DNA of 64,000 nucleotides from CAZQVN01 sp964596775 (GTDB lineage Bacteria > Eisenbacteria > RBG-16-71-46 > JABDJR01 > JAWXBZ01), in NCBI GenBank assembly GCA_964596775.1, contig CAZQVN010000010.1:1-64000 (forward strand), in the 5' to 3' direction. The translations under genes and the position numbers were made by a program. Positions 11,882 to 20,230 of the stretch are shown in pieces; the first letter of the stretch is position 1; each line of letters opens with the position of its first letter. The notes below the pieces were generated by a model, which was given only the letters and a program-made list of their open reading frames with translations, was not told the origin of the DNA and searched no databases.

Positions 11882-13330
11882 ATGGAAAAGCTCAGGATCT
11901 GCTTCGTGACGTCGGAAATCGCCCCGTTCGTGAAGGCCGGAGGCCTCGGGGACGTGTCCCAGGCCCTGCCGGCGTACCTGCACGACAGGGGTCACGACGT
12001 GCGGGTCTTCGTGCCGTTCTACTCGCGGATCGACACCGGACTCTCCGATTTTTCCGCCGTTCCGGAGGTCCGCGACGTTCCGGTCACGCTCGGGTCCTCG
12101 TTCTACTCGTTTTCCCTGTTCCGCGCGCCGCTTCCCGGGTCGGGGCTTCCGATCCATTTCGTGCACTGTCCGCCGCTCTACGGCCGCCCGGCCCTCTATT
12201 CCCAGGATCCCGACGAGCACCGCCGGTTCCTGCTGCTGTCGCGCGCGGCCATCGAAAGCTGCCAGCGGTTCCAGTGGGCGCCGGACGTGTTCCACTGTCA
12301 CGACTGGCAGACCGGGATGATCCCGCTGATGCTGAAGTCGGGCTATGCCTGGGACAAGCTCTTCCGGAACAGCCGCACGATCTTCACGATCCACAACATC
12401 GGCTACCAAGGGGTGTTCGGCGCCGACATCCTCCCCGACCTCGGCGAGGGCGCCCGGGCATTCCTCGACGCGGAGGATCTCGCGGGCGGCCGGATCAATT
12501 TCCTGAAGACGGGGCTTTTGCAGTCGGATGTGCTGACCACGGTGTCGCCGACCTACGCGAAGGAGATCCAGACGCCGGACTTCGGCTTCGGACTCGACGG
12601 AATCCTCCGGATGCGGAGCGGCGCGCTCACCGGGATCCTGAACGGCGTCGACTACGCGAGCTGGTCGCCGGAAACGGACCCGCATCTCCCGGCGCACTAC
12701 ACCGCGAAGACTCTCGACGACAAGCGGAAGAACAAGAGCGCCCTGCTCCAGGGGCTGGGCCTCGATCCGGATCCGGCGCCCCCGGTGTTCGGCATCGTGT
12801 CGCGGCTGGCGTACCAGAAGGGGCTCGACCTGGTCGAGGAGGCCGCGCCGTACATCCTGTCGCGCCACGACGCGCGCCTCGTGATCCTCGGGAGCGGCGA
12901 GCCGAAGTACGAGGAGTCGTTCCGGGCGCTCCAGGCCCGGTTTCCAGGGCGCGCCTGCTTCTACAGCGGTTACAATGAGCGCCTGGCGCGTCTCATCGAG
13001 GCCGGCGGCGACATGTTCCTCATGCCGTCGCGCTACGAGCCGTGCGGCCTGAACCAGATGTACAGCCTCAAGTACGGCACCGTGCCGATCGTCCGGAAGA
13101 CCGGCGGTCTCGCGGACACGGTCACGCAGTTCGACCCGGACACGGGCACCGGCAACGGTTTCGTCTTCGAGCACTTCACCGCCGAGGGTCTGGTCTGGGC
13201 CATGGAGATGGCGCTCCGCCTCTACCGCGAGCCGAAAACGTGGCGGACGATCATGAAGAACGGGATGAAGGAGGACTTTTCGTGGACAGTCCAGGGAGAG
13301 TTGTACGAGGAGTTGTACGCCAGGAGGTAG
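11882..13330 (+). CDS. glgA: Glycogen synthase (ADP-glucose type)
   Basis: A 482-residue GT5 enzyme that extends alpha-1,4-glucan from ADP-glucose. The N-terminal signature FVKAGGLGDV contains the sugar-nucleotide-contacting lysine (K18). CHDWQTGMIP, TIHNIGYQGVF and NGVDYASW are standard GT5 blocks. The C-terminal domain has the acceptor/donor motif MPSRYEPCGLNQMYSLKYG, including the conserved glutamate pair, and TGGLADTV. Length is normal for the family. The start ATG 11882 is preceded by a possible promoter rather than a strong Shine-Dalgarno. It heads a tight rightward run: three bases separate it from ATP-grasp paralogue 3. Together with glgB it gives the complete core of glycogen polymer building. 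glgC and glgP are not in the window. Confidence 0.96.
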   Translation: MEKLRICFVTSEIAPFVKAGGLGDVSQALPAYLHDRGHDVRVFVPFYSRIDTGLSDFSAVPEVRDVPVTLGSSFYSFSLFRAPLPGSGLPIHFVHCPPLYGRPALYSQDPDEHRRFLLLSRAAIESCQRFQWAPDVFHCHDWQTGMIPLMLKSGYAWDKLFRNSRTIFTIHNIGYQGVFGADILPDLGEGARAFLDAEDLAGGRINFLKTGLLQSDVLTTVSPTYAKEIQTPDFGFGLDGILRMRSGALTGILNGVDYASWSPETDPHLPAHYTAKTLDDKRKNKSALLQGLGLDPDPAPPVFGIVSRLAYQKGLDLVEEAAPYILSRHDARLVILGSGEPKYEESFRALQARFPGRACFYSGYNERLARLIEAGGDMFLMPSRYEPCGLNQMYSLKYGTVPIVRKTGGLADTVTQFDPDTGTGNGFVFEHFTAEGLVWAMEMALRLYREPKTWRTIMKNGMKEDFSWTVQGELYEELYARR

Positions 13331-13333
13331 ACC

Positions 13334-14554
13334 ATGCACGTGATCTTCGTCGAACCATCCTTCCCGGCGAACCAGCGCGAGTTCGTCCGGGCGCTGCACC
13401 AGGTCGGCGCCACGGTCACCGGGATCGGCGAGTCCTCGAAAGAGAGCCTGGACGGGGAGCTTCGGAACTGGCTGTTCCACTACGAGCAGGTGCCGTCGGT
13501 GTGCGACGAGGCGGCGATGGCCCGCACCGTGCGCTGGATCCAGGGAAAGAGCTGGGTCGACCGGCTGGAGGCCACCGTGGAGGCGCACATCCTGCCGACC
13601 GCGCGGATCCGCGAGGCGTGCACGATCCCGGGCACCAGCGTCCGCACCGCGTACCTCTGCCGCGACAAGCCGGCCATGAAGGAGGCGCTCCGGAACGGCG
13701 GCATCCCCTGCGCGCAGTCCACCGGCGCATCGAGCCTTGACGAGGGGATGGCGTTCGCGAAGTCGGTCGGGTATCCCTTGATCGTGAAACCGCGCGACGC
13801 CGCCGGCGCCTCGGGCACGCACCGCGCCGACAACGACGACGATCTCCTGGCCATCCTCAAGGCATCCGGCGTGGAACACGGGCGCTCGGTGGCCATCGAG
13901 GAGTTCATCGAGGGGCACGAGGGGTTCTACGACACGATCACGATCGACGGGCACGTGGCCCACGAATTCGTGACCCACTACTACCCGAACGTCCTCGAGG
14001 CGATGCGCACCCGGTGGATCTCGCCGCAGTTCATCACCACGAACCGGATCGAGGCGGAAGGCTACAACGAGGTCCGGGAGATGGGGCGGAAGGTCCTGCC
14101 GATCCTCGGCATCGGCACGTCGGCCACGCACATGGAGTGGTTCGCCGGGCCGAAGGGGCTCAAGTTCTCCGAGATCGGCTGCCGCCCCCCGGGCGTGCGC
14201 AGCTGGGACCTCTATGCCGCGGCCAACGACATCGACATCTACAAGGAGTGGGCCATGGCGATCTGCCACGGCCGGACGCTCTCACGGGCCTCGCGGCGCT
14301 TCTCCGCGGGGATGATCGCGCTCCGGCCGGACCGGGACGGACGCATCAAGGGCTACGAGGGGCTCGACGCGATCCGCCGCGCCTACGGCGAGTGGATCAT
14401 CGACTACCACCTGCCGCCGGAAGGCACGCCGACGCAGGGAGTGGAGGCGGGATACATGGCCAACGCGTGGATCCGCCTGCGCCATCCGGACTACGACGAA
14501 CTCCGCAAGATGCTGAACATGGTCGGCGAAACCGTGAAAGTCCGCGCGGCGTGA
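13334..14554 (+). CDS. ATP-grasp ligase paralogue 3
   Basis: A 406-residue third member of the local ATP-grasp family. Elements are MHVIFVEPSFPANQREF at the N-terminus, CRDKPAMKEALRNGGIPC, the ATP loop GYPLIVKPRDAAGAS, AIEEFIEGHEGFYD, HMEWFAGPKG, and FSEIGCRPPGV in the metal-binding segment where Gly-Cys stands in place of the usual Asn. ATG 13334 follows AGGAGG with good spacing (AGGAGGTAGACCATG). The stop shares GTGA with the S51-like gene. Having three diverged copies in one locus suggests sequential ligations to related acceptors, or distinct amino acids added by each enzyme. That is inference. Confidence 0.9.
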   Translation: MHVIFVEPSFPANQREFVRALHQVGATVTGIGESSKESLDGELRNWLFHYEQVPSVCDEAAMARTVRWIQGKSWVDRLEATVEAHILPTARIREACTIPGTSVRTAYLCRDKPAMKEALRNGGIPCAQSTGASSLDEGMAFAKSVGYPLIVKPRDAAGASGTHRADNDDDLLAILKASGVEHGRSVAIEEFIEGHEGFYDTITIDGHVAHEFVTHYYPNVLEAMRTRWISPQFITTNRIEAEGYNEVREMGRKVLPILGIGTSATHMEWFAGPKGLKFSEIGCRPPGVRSWDLYAAANDIDIYKEWAMAICHGRTLSRASRRFSAGMIALRPDRDGRIKGYEGLDAIRRAYGEWIIDYHLPPEGTPTQGVEAGYMANAWIRLRHPDYDELRKMLNMVGETVKVRAA

Positions 14555-15483
14555 ACAACCGGATCGTCCACTTTCTCGGACCGCAGCGGCTCAAGCCGAC
14601 GCTCATCGACGCCGTGAAGGAAACCGGCATCACCGGAAAAATCGCGGTGGTGACCGCCGGCTGGCAGGAACGGGAAGCCGAGGACGGCGAACTCAACGAG
14701 CACCTGGAAGGGCGGGCGGTCAACCTGAAGCTTTACGAGCGGACGGACGCGCTCGTTCTCGTGGACCGCGAACTCGCCGCGGCGCACCGGGCGCGCCAGG
14801 ATCTGCTCCGCCGCATCCAGGAAATCCACCAGGTCCGGCTGACCTACGCGCTCGACGCCGCGCGCGACCTCCTGGCCCGCAAGGGGGAGGCGCGCCTGCT
14901 CGGCCCGGAACGCCTGGCGGCGGTGGAGGCGGTGCGGACGCTCGACCGCGACCACCTCGAGCGGATCCGCAGCATTCACGAGGACTTCGAGAACCGCTGG
15001 CACCCGCTCGCGCGCCCCGAGGTGGCGCGTCACCGGAAGGAGATCGCGGCGATCCTCGCCGGATGCGACGGCCTGGCGGTCGCCGGCGGACACGTGGCCG
15101 TCCTGCTCAACCGCCTGCGCTTCTTCGGCCTGGCCGACCTGATCGGCGACCGCCCCGTCTTTGCCTGGTCGGCGGGGGCGATGGCGCTTTCGGAGAGCGT
15201 CGTCCTGTTTCACGACAACCCGCCGCAGGGGCCGGGCAACGCGGAAGTGCTCGATGCCGGGCTCGGCCTCGTCCGGAACGTGGTGCCGCTCCCCCACGCG
15301 CGGCACCGCCTGAACACCGAGGACGGCGCCCGGGTGGCGCTGTTCGCCCGGCGGTTCACCCCGGCGTCGTGCCTGCTTCTCGACGACGGCGCCCGGGTGG
15401 CGTTCAGCGCGAACGGAACCGCCACCACCCGGGTCGAGATCCGCCGGCTCAACGGCAACGGCGACGTGGAGGCCTGGACATGA
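14551..15483 (+). CDS. S51-like (cyanophycinase/peptidase E type) serine hydrolase
   Basis: A 310-residue protein. The C-terminal two thirds show the class I amidotransferase-like fold used by S51 peptidases: a VAGGHVAVLLNRL strand-turn (178-190) and the nucleophile elbow FAWSAGAMALSE with Ser207, which corresponds to the GxSAGA of dipeptidase E and cyanophycinase. The N-terminal strands (GKIAVVTAGWQ) also fit that fold. A charged, probably helical insertion at about 75-165 is unusual. S51 enzymes cut acidic dipeptides or isopeptide side chains such as those of cyanophycin. Here the substrate is unknown, but a hydrolase beside four ligases may trim or recycle the product. The GTG start overlaps the upstream stop (GTGA), and the stop overlaps the esterase start (ATGA). 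Confidence 0.72.
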   Translation: MNNRIVHFLGPQRLKPTLIDAVKETGITGKIAVVTAGWQEREAEDGELNEHLEGRAVNLKLYERTDALVLVDRELAAAHRARQDLLRRIQEIHQVRLTYALDAARDLLARKGEARLLGPERLAAVEAVRTLDRDHLERIRSIHEDFENRWHPLARPEVARHRKEIAAILAGCDGLAVAGGHVAVLLNRLRFFGLADLIGDRPVFAWSAGAMALSESVVLFHDNPPQGPGNAEVLDAGLGLVRNVVPLPHARHRLNTEDGARVALFARRFTPASCLLLDDGARVAFSANGTATTRVEIRRLNGNGDVEAWT

Positions 15484-16625
15484 ATCCGGGACAGGCCACC
15501 GAAACGCTCCACCGGCTGGCGGGCGGCGCCGACCCGGACGGACTCGAACAGTTCTTCAAGTCCGCCACGTTTCCGATCGTGGACGGATCGCAGTGCACGT
15601 TCGTCTATCGCGGAACGGCGGACGAGGTGCTGCTGCAGCACTGGATCTTCTCGCTGGCGGCCTCGCAGCCGTTTCAGCGCCTTCCCGGAACGGACATTTG
15701 GCACCTGACGATGGAGATTCCGGAAAACTCGCGCGTGGAGTACAAGATCCAGGTCGTCCGCGGACGTCACATGGAGCTGATCGAGGATCCGCTGAACCCG
15801 AACCGGGCCCGCGACCCGTTCGGCGCCAACTCCGTGGTCTACGGCCACGGCTACATCGTCCCCGACTGGACGCGCGAGGACCCGGAGGCGCGCCAGGGCG
15901 CCCTGCGCGACATCATGGTGCCGAGCCCGTCGATGCGGCGCGACCAGCCGGTGACCGTGTACCTCCCGGCCCGGTTCCGTCCGACCCGGCGCTACCCGCT
16001 CATGATCGTCCACGACGGCGGCGACTACCTGCAGTATGCCGCGCTCAAGACCGTGCTCGACAACCTGATCCACCGGCTGGAGATTCCGGAGATGATCGTG
16101 GCGCTCACCTATCCGCGGGAGCGCCTGAACGAGTATGCGGACAACCCGGAGCACGCGCGCTTCCTGACCGAGGAGTTGATCCCGGCCCTCGACCAGTCGT
16201 TTCCGCTCCTCAACCGCCCCTCCGACCGCTGCCTGATGGGGGCGTCGTTCGGCGGCGTGGCCTCGCTGTCCGCCGCCACGCGCTATCCCGGCTTCTACGG
16301 GCGTCTGCTGCTCCAGTCCGGATCGTTCGCGTTCACCGACATCGGCGACAGCCGGCGCGGTCCGCTGTTCGACCCGGTCGTCACGTTCATGAACGATTTC
16401 CGGGCCCGCCCGCAGAAGGTCACGGAAAGGATCTACATGAGCTGCGGCACCTACGAATCGCTGATCTACGAGAACCGCTCGCTGGTCCCCGTGCTGCAAA
16501 GTGCCGGAATGACGGTGCGTTACACGGAAAACCGCGACGGTCACAACTGGGAAAACTGGCGCGACCGGCTCCGGGAGGGGCTCTCGTACCTGTTCCCAGG
16601 ACCCCTGTGGATGGTGTATGAATAG
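15480..16625 (+). CDS. Esterase D/enterochelin-esterase-like hydrolase with N-terminal CBM48-like domain
   Basis: A 381-residue protein. The first 120 residues read like an E-set/CBM48 module (FVYRGTADEVLLQHWIFS and NSRVEYKIQVVRG), as in bacterial Fes/IroE-type esterases. The alpha/beta-hydrolase domain contains the nucleophile elbow LMGASFGGVASL with Ser256, and the likely catalytic His355 in RDGHNWENW. The enzymes of this group cleave esters, often of aromatic or amino acids on larger scaffolds. CBM48-type modules often sit on alpha-glucan enzymes, which fits the neighbours. ATG 15480 overlaps the S51-like stop by 4 bp. No signal peptide is seen, so it acts in the cytoplasm. Confidence 0.85.
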   Translation: MNPGQATETLHRLAGGADPDGLEQFFKSATFPIVDGSQCTFVYRGTADEVLLQHWIFSLAASQPFQRLPGTDIWHLTMEIPENSRVEYKIQVVRGRHMELIEDPLNPNRARDPFGANSVVYGHGYIVPDWTREDPEARQGALRDIMVPSPSMRRDQPVTVYLPARFRPTRRYPLMIVHDGGDYLQYAALKTVLDNLIHRLEIPEMIVALTYPRERLNEYADNPEHARFLTEELIPALDQSFPLLNRPSDRCLMGASFGGVASLSAATRYPGFYGRLLLQSGSFAFTDIGDSRRGPLFDPVVTFMNDFRARPQKVTERIYMSCGTYESLIYENRSLVPVLQSAGMTVRYTENRDGHNWENWRDRLREGLSYLFPGPLWMVYE

Positions 16626-16660
16626 GGTCCCCGAGGCGGTCGAAAGACCGTTTCCGACCC
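16625..16660 (+). other. Intercistronic stem-loop with GAAA tetraloop
   Basis: Between the first esterase and the fourth ATP-grasp gene, CGGTC (16637-16641) and GACCG (16646-16650) enclose a GAAA tetraloop, followed by TTT. An outer helix GGGTC (16625-16629) with GACCC (16656-16660) can enclose the first. It is the only spacer of size (76 nt) in an otherwise overlapping gene run. It could be a weak terminator, a processing site or a mark of differential expression. Confidence 0.5.
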
Positions 16661-16701
16661 TGTAAACCCGGTTTTCCCGAAAGAAAGAAAGAGGTTTTTC
16701 C

Positions 16702-18204
16702 ATGGCTTCCACGACACGCCGGATCGGCCTGTCTCTGGGCGCGGACATCTGCTGGCCCATGTGTTACGAGGAATTGATGAAGAAGCTCGACCTGGAGATC
16801 AAGGTCGGGAAGGACACCGTCCGCTTCGAGGTGGAGCGGGTGACGATCGAACCGTACGGCCTGCGCCAGCCGGTCAAGTACGACCTGGTCGTGGATCGCC
16901 TGACGCACTGGTATCACGTGAGCCGCGAGTGGATCAAGAAGGGGATTCTTCTCGACGATCTCTACGTCTTCAACAACCCGTGGTCGATCCAGTCCAACGA
17001 GAAGCACACGAGCTACGCGGCGATGATGGCGCTCGGTTTCCCGATTCCCGACACGTGGATGGTTCCGCCGAAGGAATACGACCCGAAGGCGGACCTGAAC
17101 CCCACGCTTTCCCGCTACGCGCGCCTGTTCGACCTCGGCCAGGTGGGCCGGGACCTCGGCTACCCGATGTTCATGAAGCCGTTCGACGGCGGCGGCTGGG
17201 TCGGCGTTTCCAAGATCGACGACGAGGCGATGCTCCGGGCCGCCTATGAAGTCAGCGGCAAGAACATCATGCATCTCCAGAAGGCCGTGGACCCCTACGA
17301 CCAGTTCGTCCGCTGCATCGGCCTCGGGCCCCAGATCAACTTCGTCAAGTACGATCCGGCCGCGCCGCTGCACGACCGCTACATGATGGACACGGACTTC
17401 CTGACGGAGGACCAGAAGTCGCTCCTGTCCGACATGACGCTGACGATCAACGCGTTCTTCGGCTGGGACTTCAACTCCTGCGAAACGCTGTCGCAGGGGA
17501 ACGACTGGTTCCCCATCGACTTCGCCAACGCCTGCCCGGACTCGCAGGTCACCTCCCTGCACTACCACTTTCCGTGGCTCGTGATCGCGAACCTCAAGTG
17601 GTCGATCTTCGTGGCGGCCACGAAGCGCCCGATGCGCCGCAACCTGAACTGGGCGCCGTTCTACGAGATCGCGGCGGAGAAGATGCCGTTCCGCAAGAAG
17701 CTCACCGCCTACGCGGCGGTGGCCCGGAAGCACTTCGACACCGACCGGTTCGAGGAATTCTGCGCCGAGCACCTGGGGCACATCGACGAGGCGGCCCGCG
17801 AGTTCTTCGGCACGGACACGGCGAAGGACGCGGTGCGGCAGAAGACGGCAGCCCTCTACCCGGCCGACGAGGTGGACACGTTCACCGACCTCTTCTGGGA
17901 GCGGATCCAGCAGTGGCGGAAGCACGAGGCGGCCAGGCCGGCGGCTCCGAAGAAGGCGCCCGCCGCCGTCCAGCCTCCGGCCGCGGCTCCGGCGCCGGCC
18001 CCGGCGGCATCACCCGCCGCGGCGTCCCGCCCACCGCTCACGCCGGCGTCCCTTCCCCGGGCCAACAAGCCGGTGAAGGCGGCGAAGACTCCGAAGACGC
18101 CCAGGGTCACCGGAAAGAAGAAGTCGGCGCCGGCGGCGAAGAAGACCGCGGGCACGAAGACGAAGAAGGCCGCGGACGGACGCAACGGACGAGGACGCAA
18201 ATGA
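16702..18204 (+). CDS. ATP-grasp protein of a second type, with Ala/Pro/Lys-rich tail
   Basis: A 500-residue protein not closely related to the three 405-residue paralogues. The ATP-grasp core shows GYPMFMKPFDGGGWVGVSKI (about 152-171), KAVDPYDQFVRCIGLG, and PIDFANACPDSQ in the metal-binding end of the domain. From about residue 415 the chain is a low-complexity Ala-Pro-Lys stretch ending in alternating lysines and Gly-Arg-Gly-Arg-Lys, much like histone H1 tails. ATG 16702 is preceded by AGAGG with 8-nt spacing. The stop overlaps the next esterase start (ATGA). A basic tail could bind nucleic acid or a polyanion, or hold enzymes together. The ligation reaction is unknown. Confidence 0.82.
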   Translation: MASTTRRIGLSLGADICWPMCYEELMKKLDLEIKVGKDTVRFEVERVTIEPYGLRQPVKYDLVVDRLTHWYHVSREWIKKGILLDDLYVFNNPWSIQSNEKHTSYAAMMALGFPIPDTWMVPPKEYDPKADLNPTLSRYARLFDLGQVGRDLGYPMFMKPFDGGGWVGVSKIDDEAMLRAAYEVSGKNIMHLQKAVDPYDQFVRCIGLGPQINFVKYDPAAPLHDRYMMDTDFLTEDQKSLLSDMTLTINAFFGWDFNSCETLSQGNDWFPIDFANACPDSQVTSLHYHFPWLVIANLKWSIFVAATKRPMRRNLNWAPFYEIAAEKMPFRKKLTAYAAVARKHFDTDRFEEFCAEHLGHIDEAAREFFGTDTAKDAVRQKTAALYPADEVDTFTDLFWERIQQWRKHEAARPAAPKKAPAAVQPPAAAPAPAPAASPAAASRPPLTPASLPRANKPVKAAKTPKTPRVTGKKKSAPAAKKTAGTKTKKAADGRNGRGRK

Positions 18205-18935
18205 AACAGAACATGCGCTGGTACTCGGAACGGATGAACCTCGAGATCGACGTCGTCCGCTGGGGCACGTTCGGCACCCCGCTGCTCCTCTTCCCCACGG
18301 CGGGCGGGGATGCCGAGGAGATCGAGCGGTTCCACCTGATCGACGCGCTGGCCCCGCTGATCACGTCGGGCCGGATCAAGGTGTACTCCTGCGACAGCCT
18401 GGCCGGCCGCGCGATGCTCGAGCAGAAGCCGGCCCGGTACTGCGCGTGGCTTCTGAACCAGTTCCAGCTGTTCATCCGCCACGAGATGGTTCCGGCCATC
18501 CACACCGACTGCAACACGAAGGATCTGGAAGTCATCGTGACGGGATCCTCGATCGGCGCCTTCAACTCGCTGGCGGTTCTCTGCCGCTATCCCGACGTGT
18601 TTTCCACGGCCATCTGCATGAGCGGCACGTACGACATGCAGCGCTTCCTCACCGGCGACCTCGGAGAGGACTTCTACTATTCCTCGCCGCTCCACTTCCT
18701 CCCCGGGCTCAAGGGGGAGCAGCTGGAGACGCTGCGGAAGCGGTTCGTGCTCCTGGCGTCGGGGCAGGGTCGCGCGGAGAACATCGGCGAATCCTGGCGG
18801 GTGGCCGACGCGCTCGGGCGGCAGGGCATACCGAACCGTGTGGACCCGTGGGGCGAGGAGTGGAACCACGACTGGCCCACCTGGCGGCGGATGCTGCCGC
18901 AGTACCTCGAGGAGATTCTCGGCGCCGGGAAGTAA
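18201..18935 (+). CDS. Esterase-like alpha/beta hydrolase
   Basis: A 244-residue single-domain hydrolase of the esterase family. The nucleophile elbow is VTGSSIGAFNS with Ser117 (GSSIG), followed by PDVFSTAICMSGTYD. A conserved histidine lies in EEWNHDWPTWRRMLP near the C-terminus, giving a plausible triad. It lacks the N-terminal CBM48-like module of the esterase at 15480. The ATG start overlaps the fourth ATP-grasp stop by 4 bp. It is the last gene of the rightward operon and is followed by a strong hairpin terminator. Together with the other esterase, it suggests ester bonds are formed or removed in the pathway. Confidence 0.82.
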   Translation: MKQNMRWYSERMNLEIDVVRWGTFGTPLLLFPTAGGDAEEIERFHLIDALAPLITSGRIKVYSCDSLAGRAMLEQKPARYCAWLLNQFQLFIRHEMVPAIHTDCNTKDLEVIVTGSSIGAFNSLAVLCRYPDVFSTAICMSGTYDMQRFLTGDLGEDFYYSSPLHFLPGLKGEQLETLRKRFVLLASGQGRAENIGESWRVADALGRQGIPNRVDPWGEEWNHDWPTWRRMLPQYLEEILGAGK

Positions 18936-18944
18936 CCGGACCCG

Positions 18945-18990
18945 GCAAAAAAAACCTCCGCGCCGTTTCCGGCACGGAGGTTTTTTGTTT
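18945..18990. terminator. Bidirectional rho-independent terminator
   Basis: AAAACCTCCG (18951-18960) pairs with CGGAGGTTTT (18975-18984) around a short GC-rich loop, with an A-run on the left and a T-run on the right. It therefore works for both the esterase on the plus strand and the convergent secreted-protein gene on the minus strand. Confidence 0.9.
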
Positions 18991-19004
18991 TCAGTAGCGG
19001 TACT

Positions 19005-19931
19005 TCACCGATAGAGCGCCTTGATGCCGCCCCAGGTGGACATCTCCACGGGAACGGCTCCGCAGTGTCCGGGACCGATGGCGCCGTTGTTGTAGCTGTC
19101 CATCGTCTGGGTGAAGCCGCTGGCCTGGCTCGGCGCGATGTAGCCGGCACCGATCGGCGGAATGACCAGGTTGCCGATCAGGGCATCCGCGGCATTCATC
19201 GCCGCCTGGACGCCCGCAGGCACCACGGCGCCCGCGGCGGCGTTCAGCTTGGCCGCGATCAGCTGGTGCGCCATGAACACGAGGCCGTTCCCCTGGGCCG
19301 GCTGGGCAAGAATCTGGAGCAGCTGACTCTGGTTGTAGAGAACGTTCCCCAGGAAGAGACTGTTCGTGGCCCAGTTGTTCGGGTGGTTCTTGTAGTAGCC
19401 CTGCGTGTACGTGCAATCCTGGGCCGACCGCGGCAGCGTGGAGCTGAACTGGGTCGGCGTCCAGACACTGCGGTCGTATCCGGTGGCCGCCGCCGCCCGG
19501 ACCCGGAACGCGTACTCCGTGCCTTCCAGCGCTTCGAGCAGGTAGTTGGCCGTGTAGCCGGTTTCGTCGAAGATGTCGCCCATCTCCACGATCGCGTGCT
19601 CGCCCGCTCCGAGGACGAACGTGGTCGTGCCGTTCGTCGTATTGAGCGTGGGCGTCCCGTTGAACGTGCAGGTGTAGATGCGCGGATCCCCTTCGTTCGC
19701 CGGCCAGTTTCCGCCGAGCGCATTGTAGAGCGTCTTCGTGATCCAGTGGACGGTCACGCCGCCGGGAGCTCCGGTTGCGCCGGCCTCCACATCCAGCGTG
19801 ATCGACGACCGGCTCTGCCCGTAGAACGACACGGATGGCGCATCCAGAACCGTGTTCTGGGCACCGGCGGAGAGCGGTCCGATCAGCATGGCCAGAAGGG
19901 CGGCCGGGATCAGCATTCGGTTCCTTTTCAT
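19005..19931 (-). CDS. Secreted protein with CTYTQGYYKNH motif and C-terminal TWGxIKAxYR signature
   Basis: A 308-residue exported protein. The signal peptide starts at MKRNRMLIPAALLAM and ends near SAGAQN. ATG 19931 is chosen over an upstream start because AAGGGGGG precedes it at proper distance and the signal peptide begins there. The N-terminal half resembles a fibronectin-III-like fold (SSITLDVEAG, then YAFRVRAAAATGYD). The motif DCTYTQGYYKNHPNNW occurs near the middle, followed by a helical part rich in Ala. The last residues are VPVEMSTWGGIKALYR. The secreted protein at 33818 ends almost identically, although the bodies are unrelated. This argues that the end is a sorting or anchoring signal. 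The function of the body is unknown. Confidence 0.85.
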   Translation of the reverse strand: MKRNRMLIPAALLAMLIGPLSAGAQNTVLDAPSVSFYGQSRSSITLDVEAGATGAPGGVTVHWITKTLYNALGGNWPANEGDPRIYTCTFNGTPTLNTTNGTTTFVLGAGEHAIVEMGDIFDETGYTANYLLEALEGTEYAFRVRAAAATGYDRSVWTPTQFSSTLPRSAQDCTYTQGYYKNHPNNWATNSLFLGNVLYNQSQLLQILAQPAQGNGLVFMAHQLIAAKLNAAAGAVVPAGVQAAMNAADALIGNLVIPPIGAGYIAPSQASGFTQTMDSYNNGAIGPGHCGAVPVEMSTWGGIKALYR

Positions 19932-20230
19932 GGTGGATCCCCCCCTTGAGATGTGAGGACTCCACAGGTTCCCGGGAGCCCATCGAAAGAAGGACACTAA
20001 TACACCATTTCAATGGTATCAAGGTGATTTCCCAATTGGAGTAACCCCTCCGCCCGCGGAGCCGCCCCATCCAGGTCCACCTGCTGCCCACCCCCGGGCG
20101 CCGTCCGAGTACAGCCCGGGGCGGCGGGCGACCCGGCAAACACCCGGCGCGAGCAGCCGCAGGACGGGTGCAGCGCTTCATTGATTCCGGGGCCGGAACC
20201 GTCTAAAGTGTTGTGTTTTCGGAGGAACGG
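19932..20230. promoter_or_regulatory. Divergent spacer with ACCATT/AATGGT palindrome
   Basis: A 299-bp non-coding spacer between the secreted-protein gene (minus) and the GCS2-like gene (plus). It contains the inverted repeat ACCATT-TC-AATGGT at 20004-20017, with partly matching flanks, in an AT-richer patch about 75 bp before the secreted-protein start. GGAGG at 20221-20225 is the ribosome site that fixes the GCS2 start. Nothing else is recognised. Confidence 0.35.

Noticed and set aside
9932..14269. 1445-codon minus-strand frame opposite GT39, glgA and ATP-grasp 3
   Set aside because: It runs across a 100-N gap and antisense to three recognised genes, so it is a GC-driven shadow.
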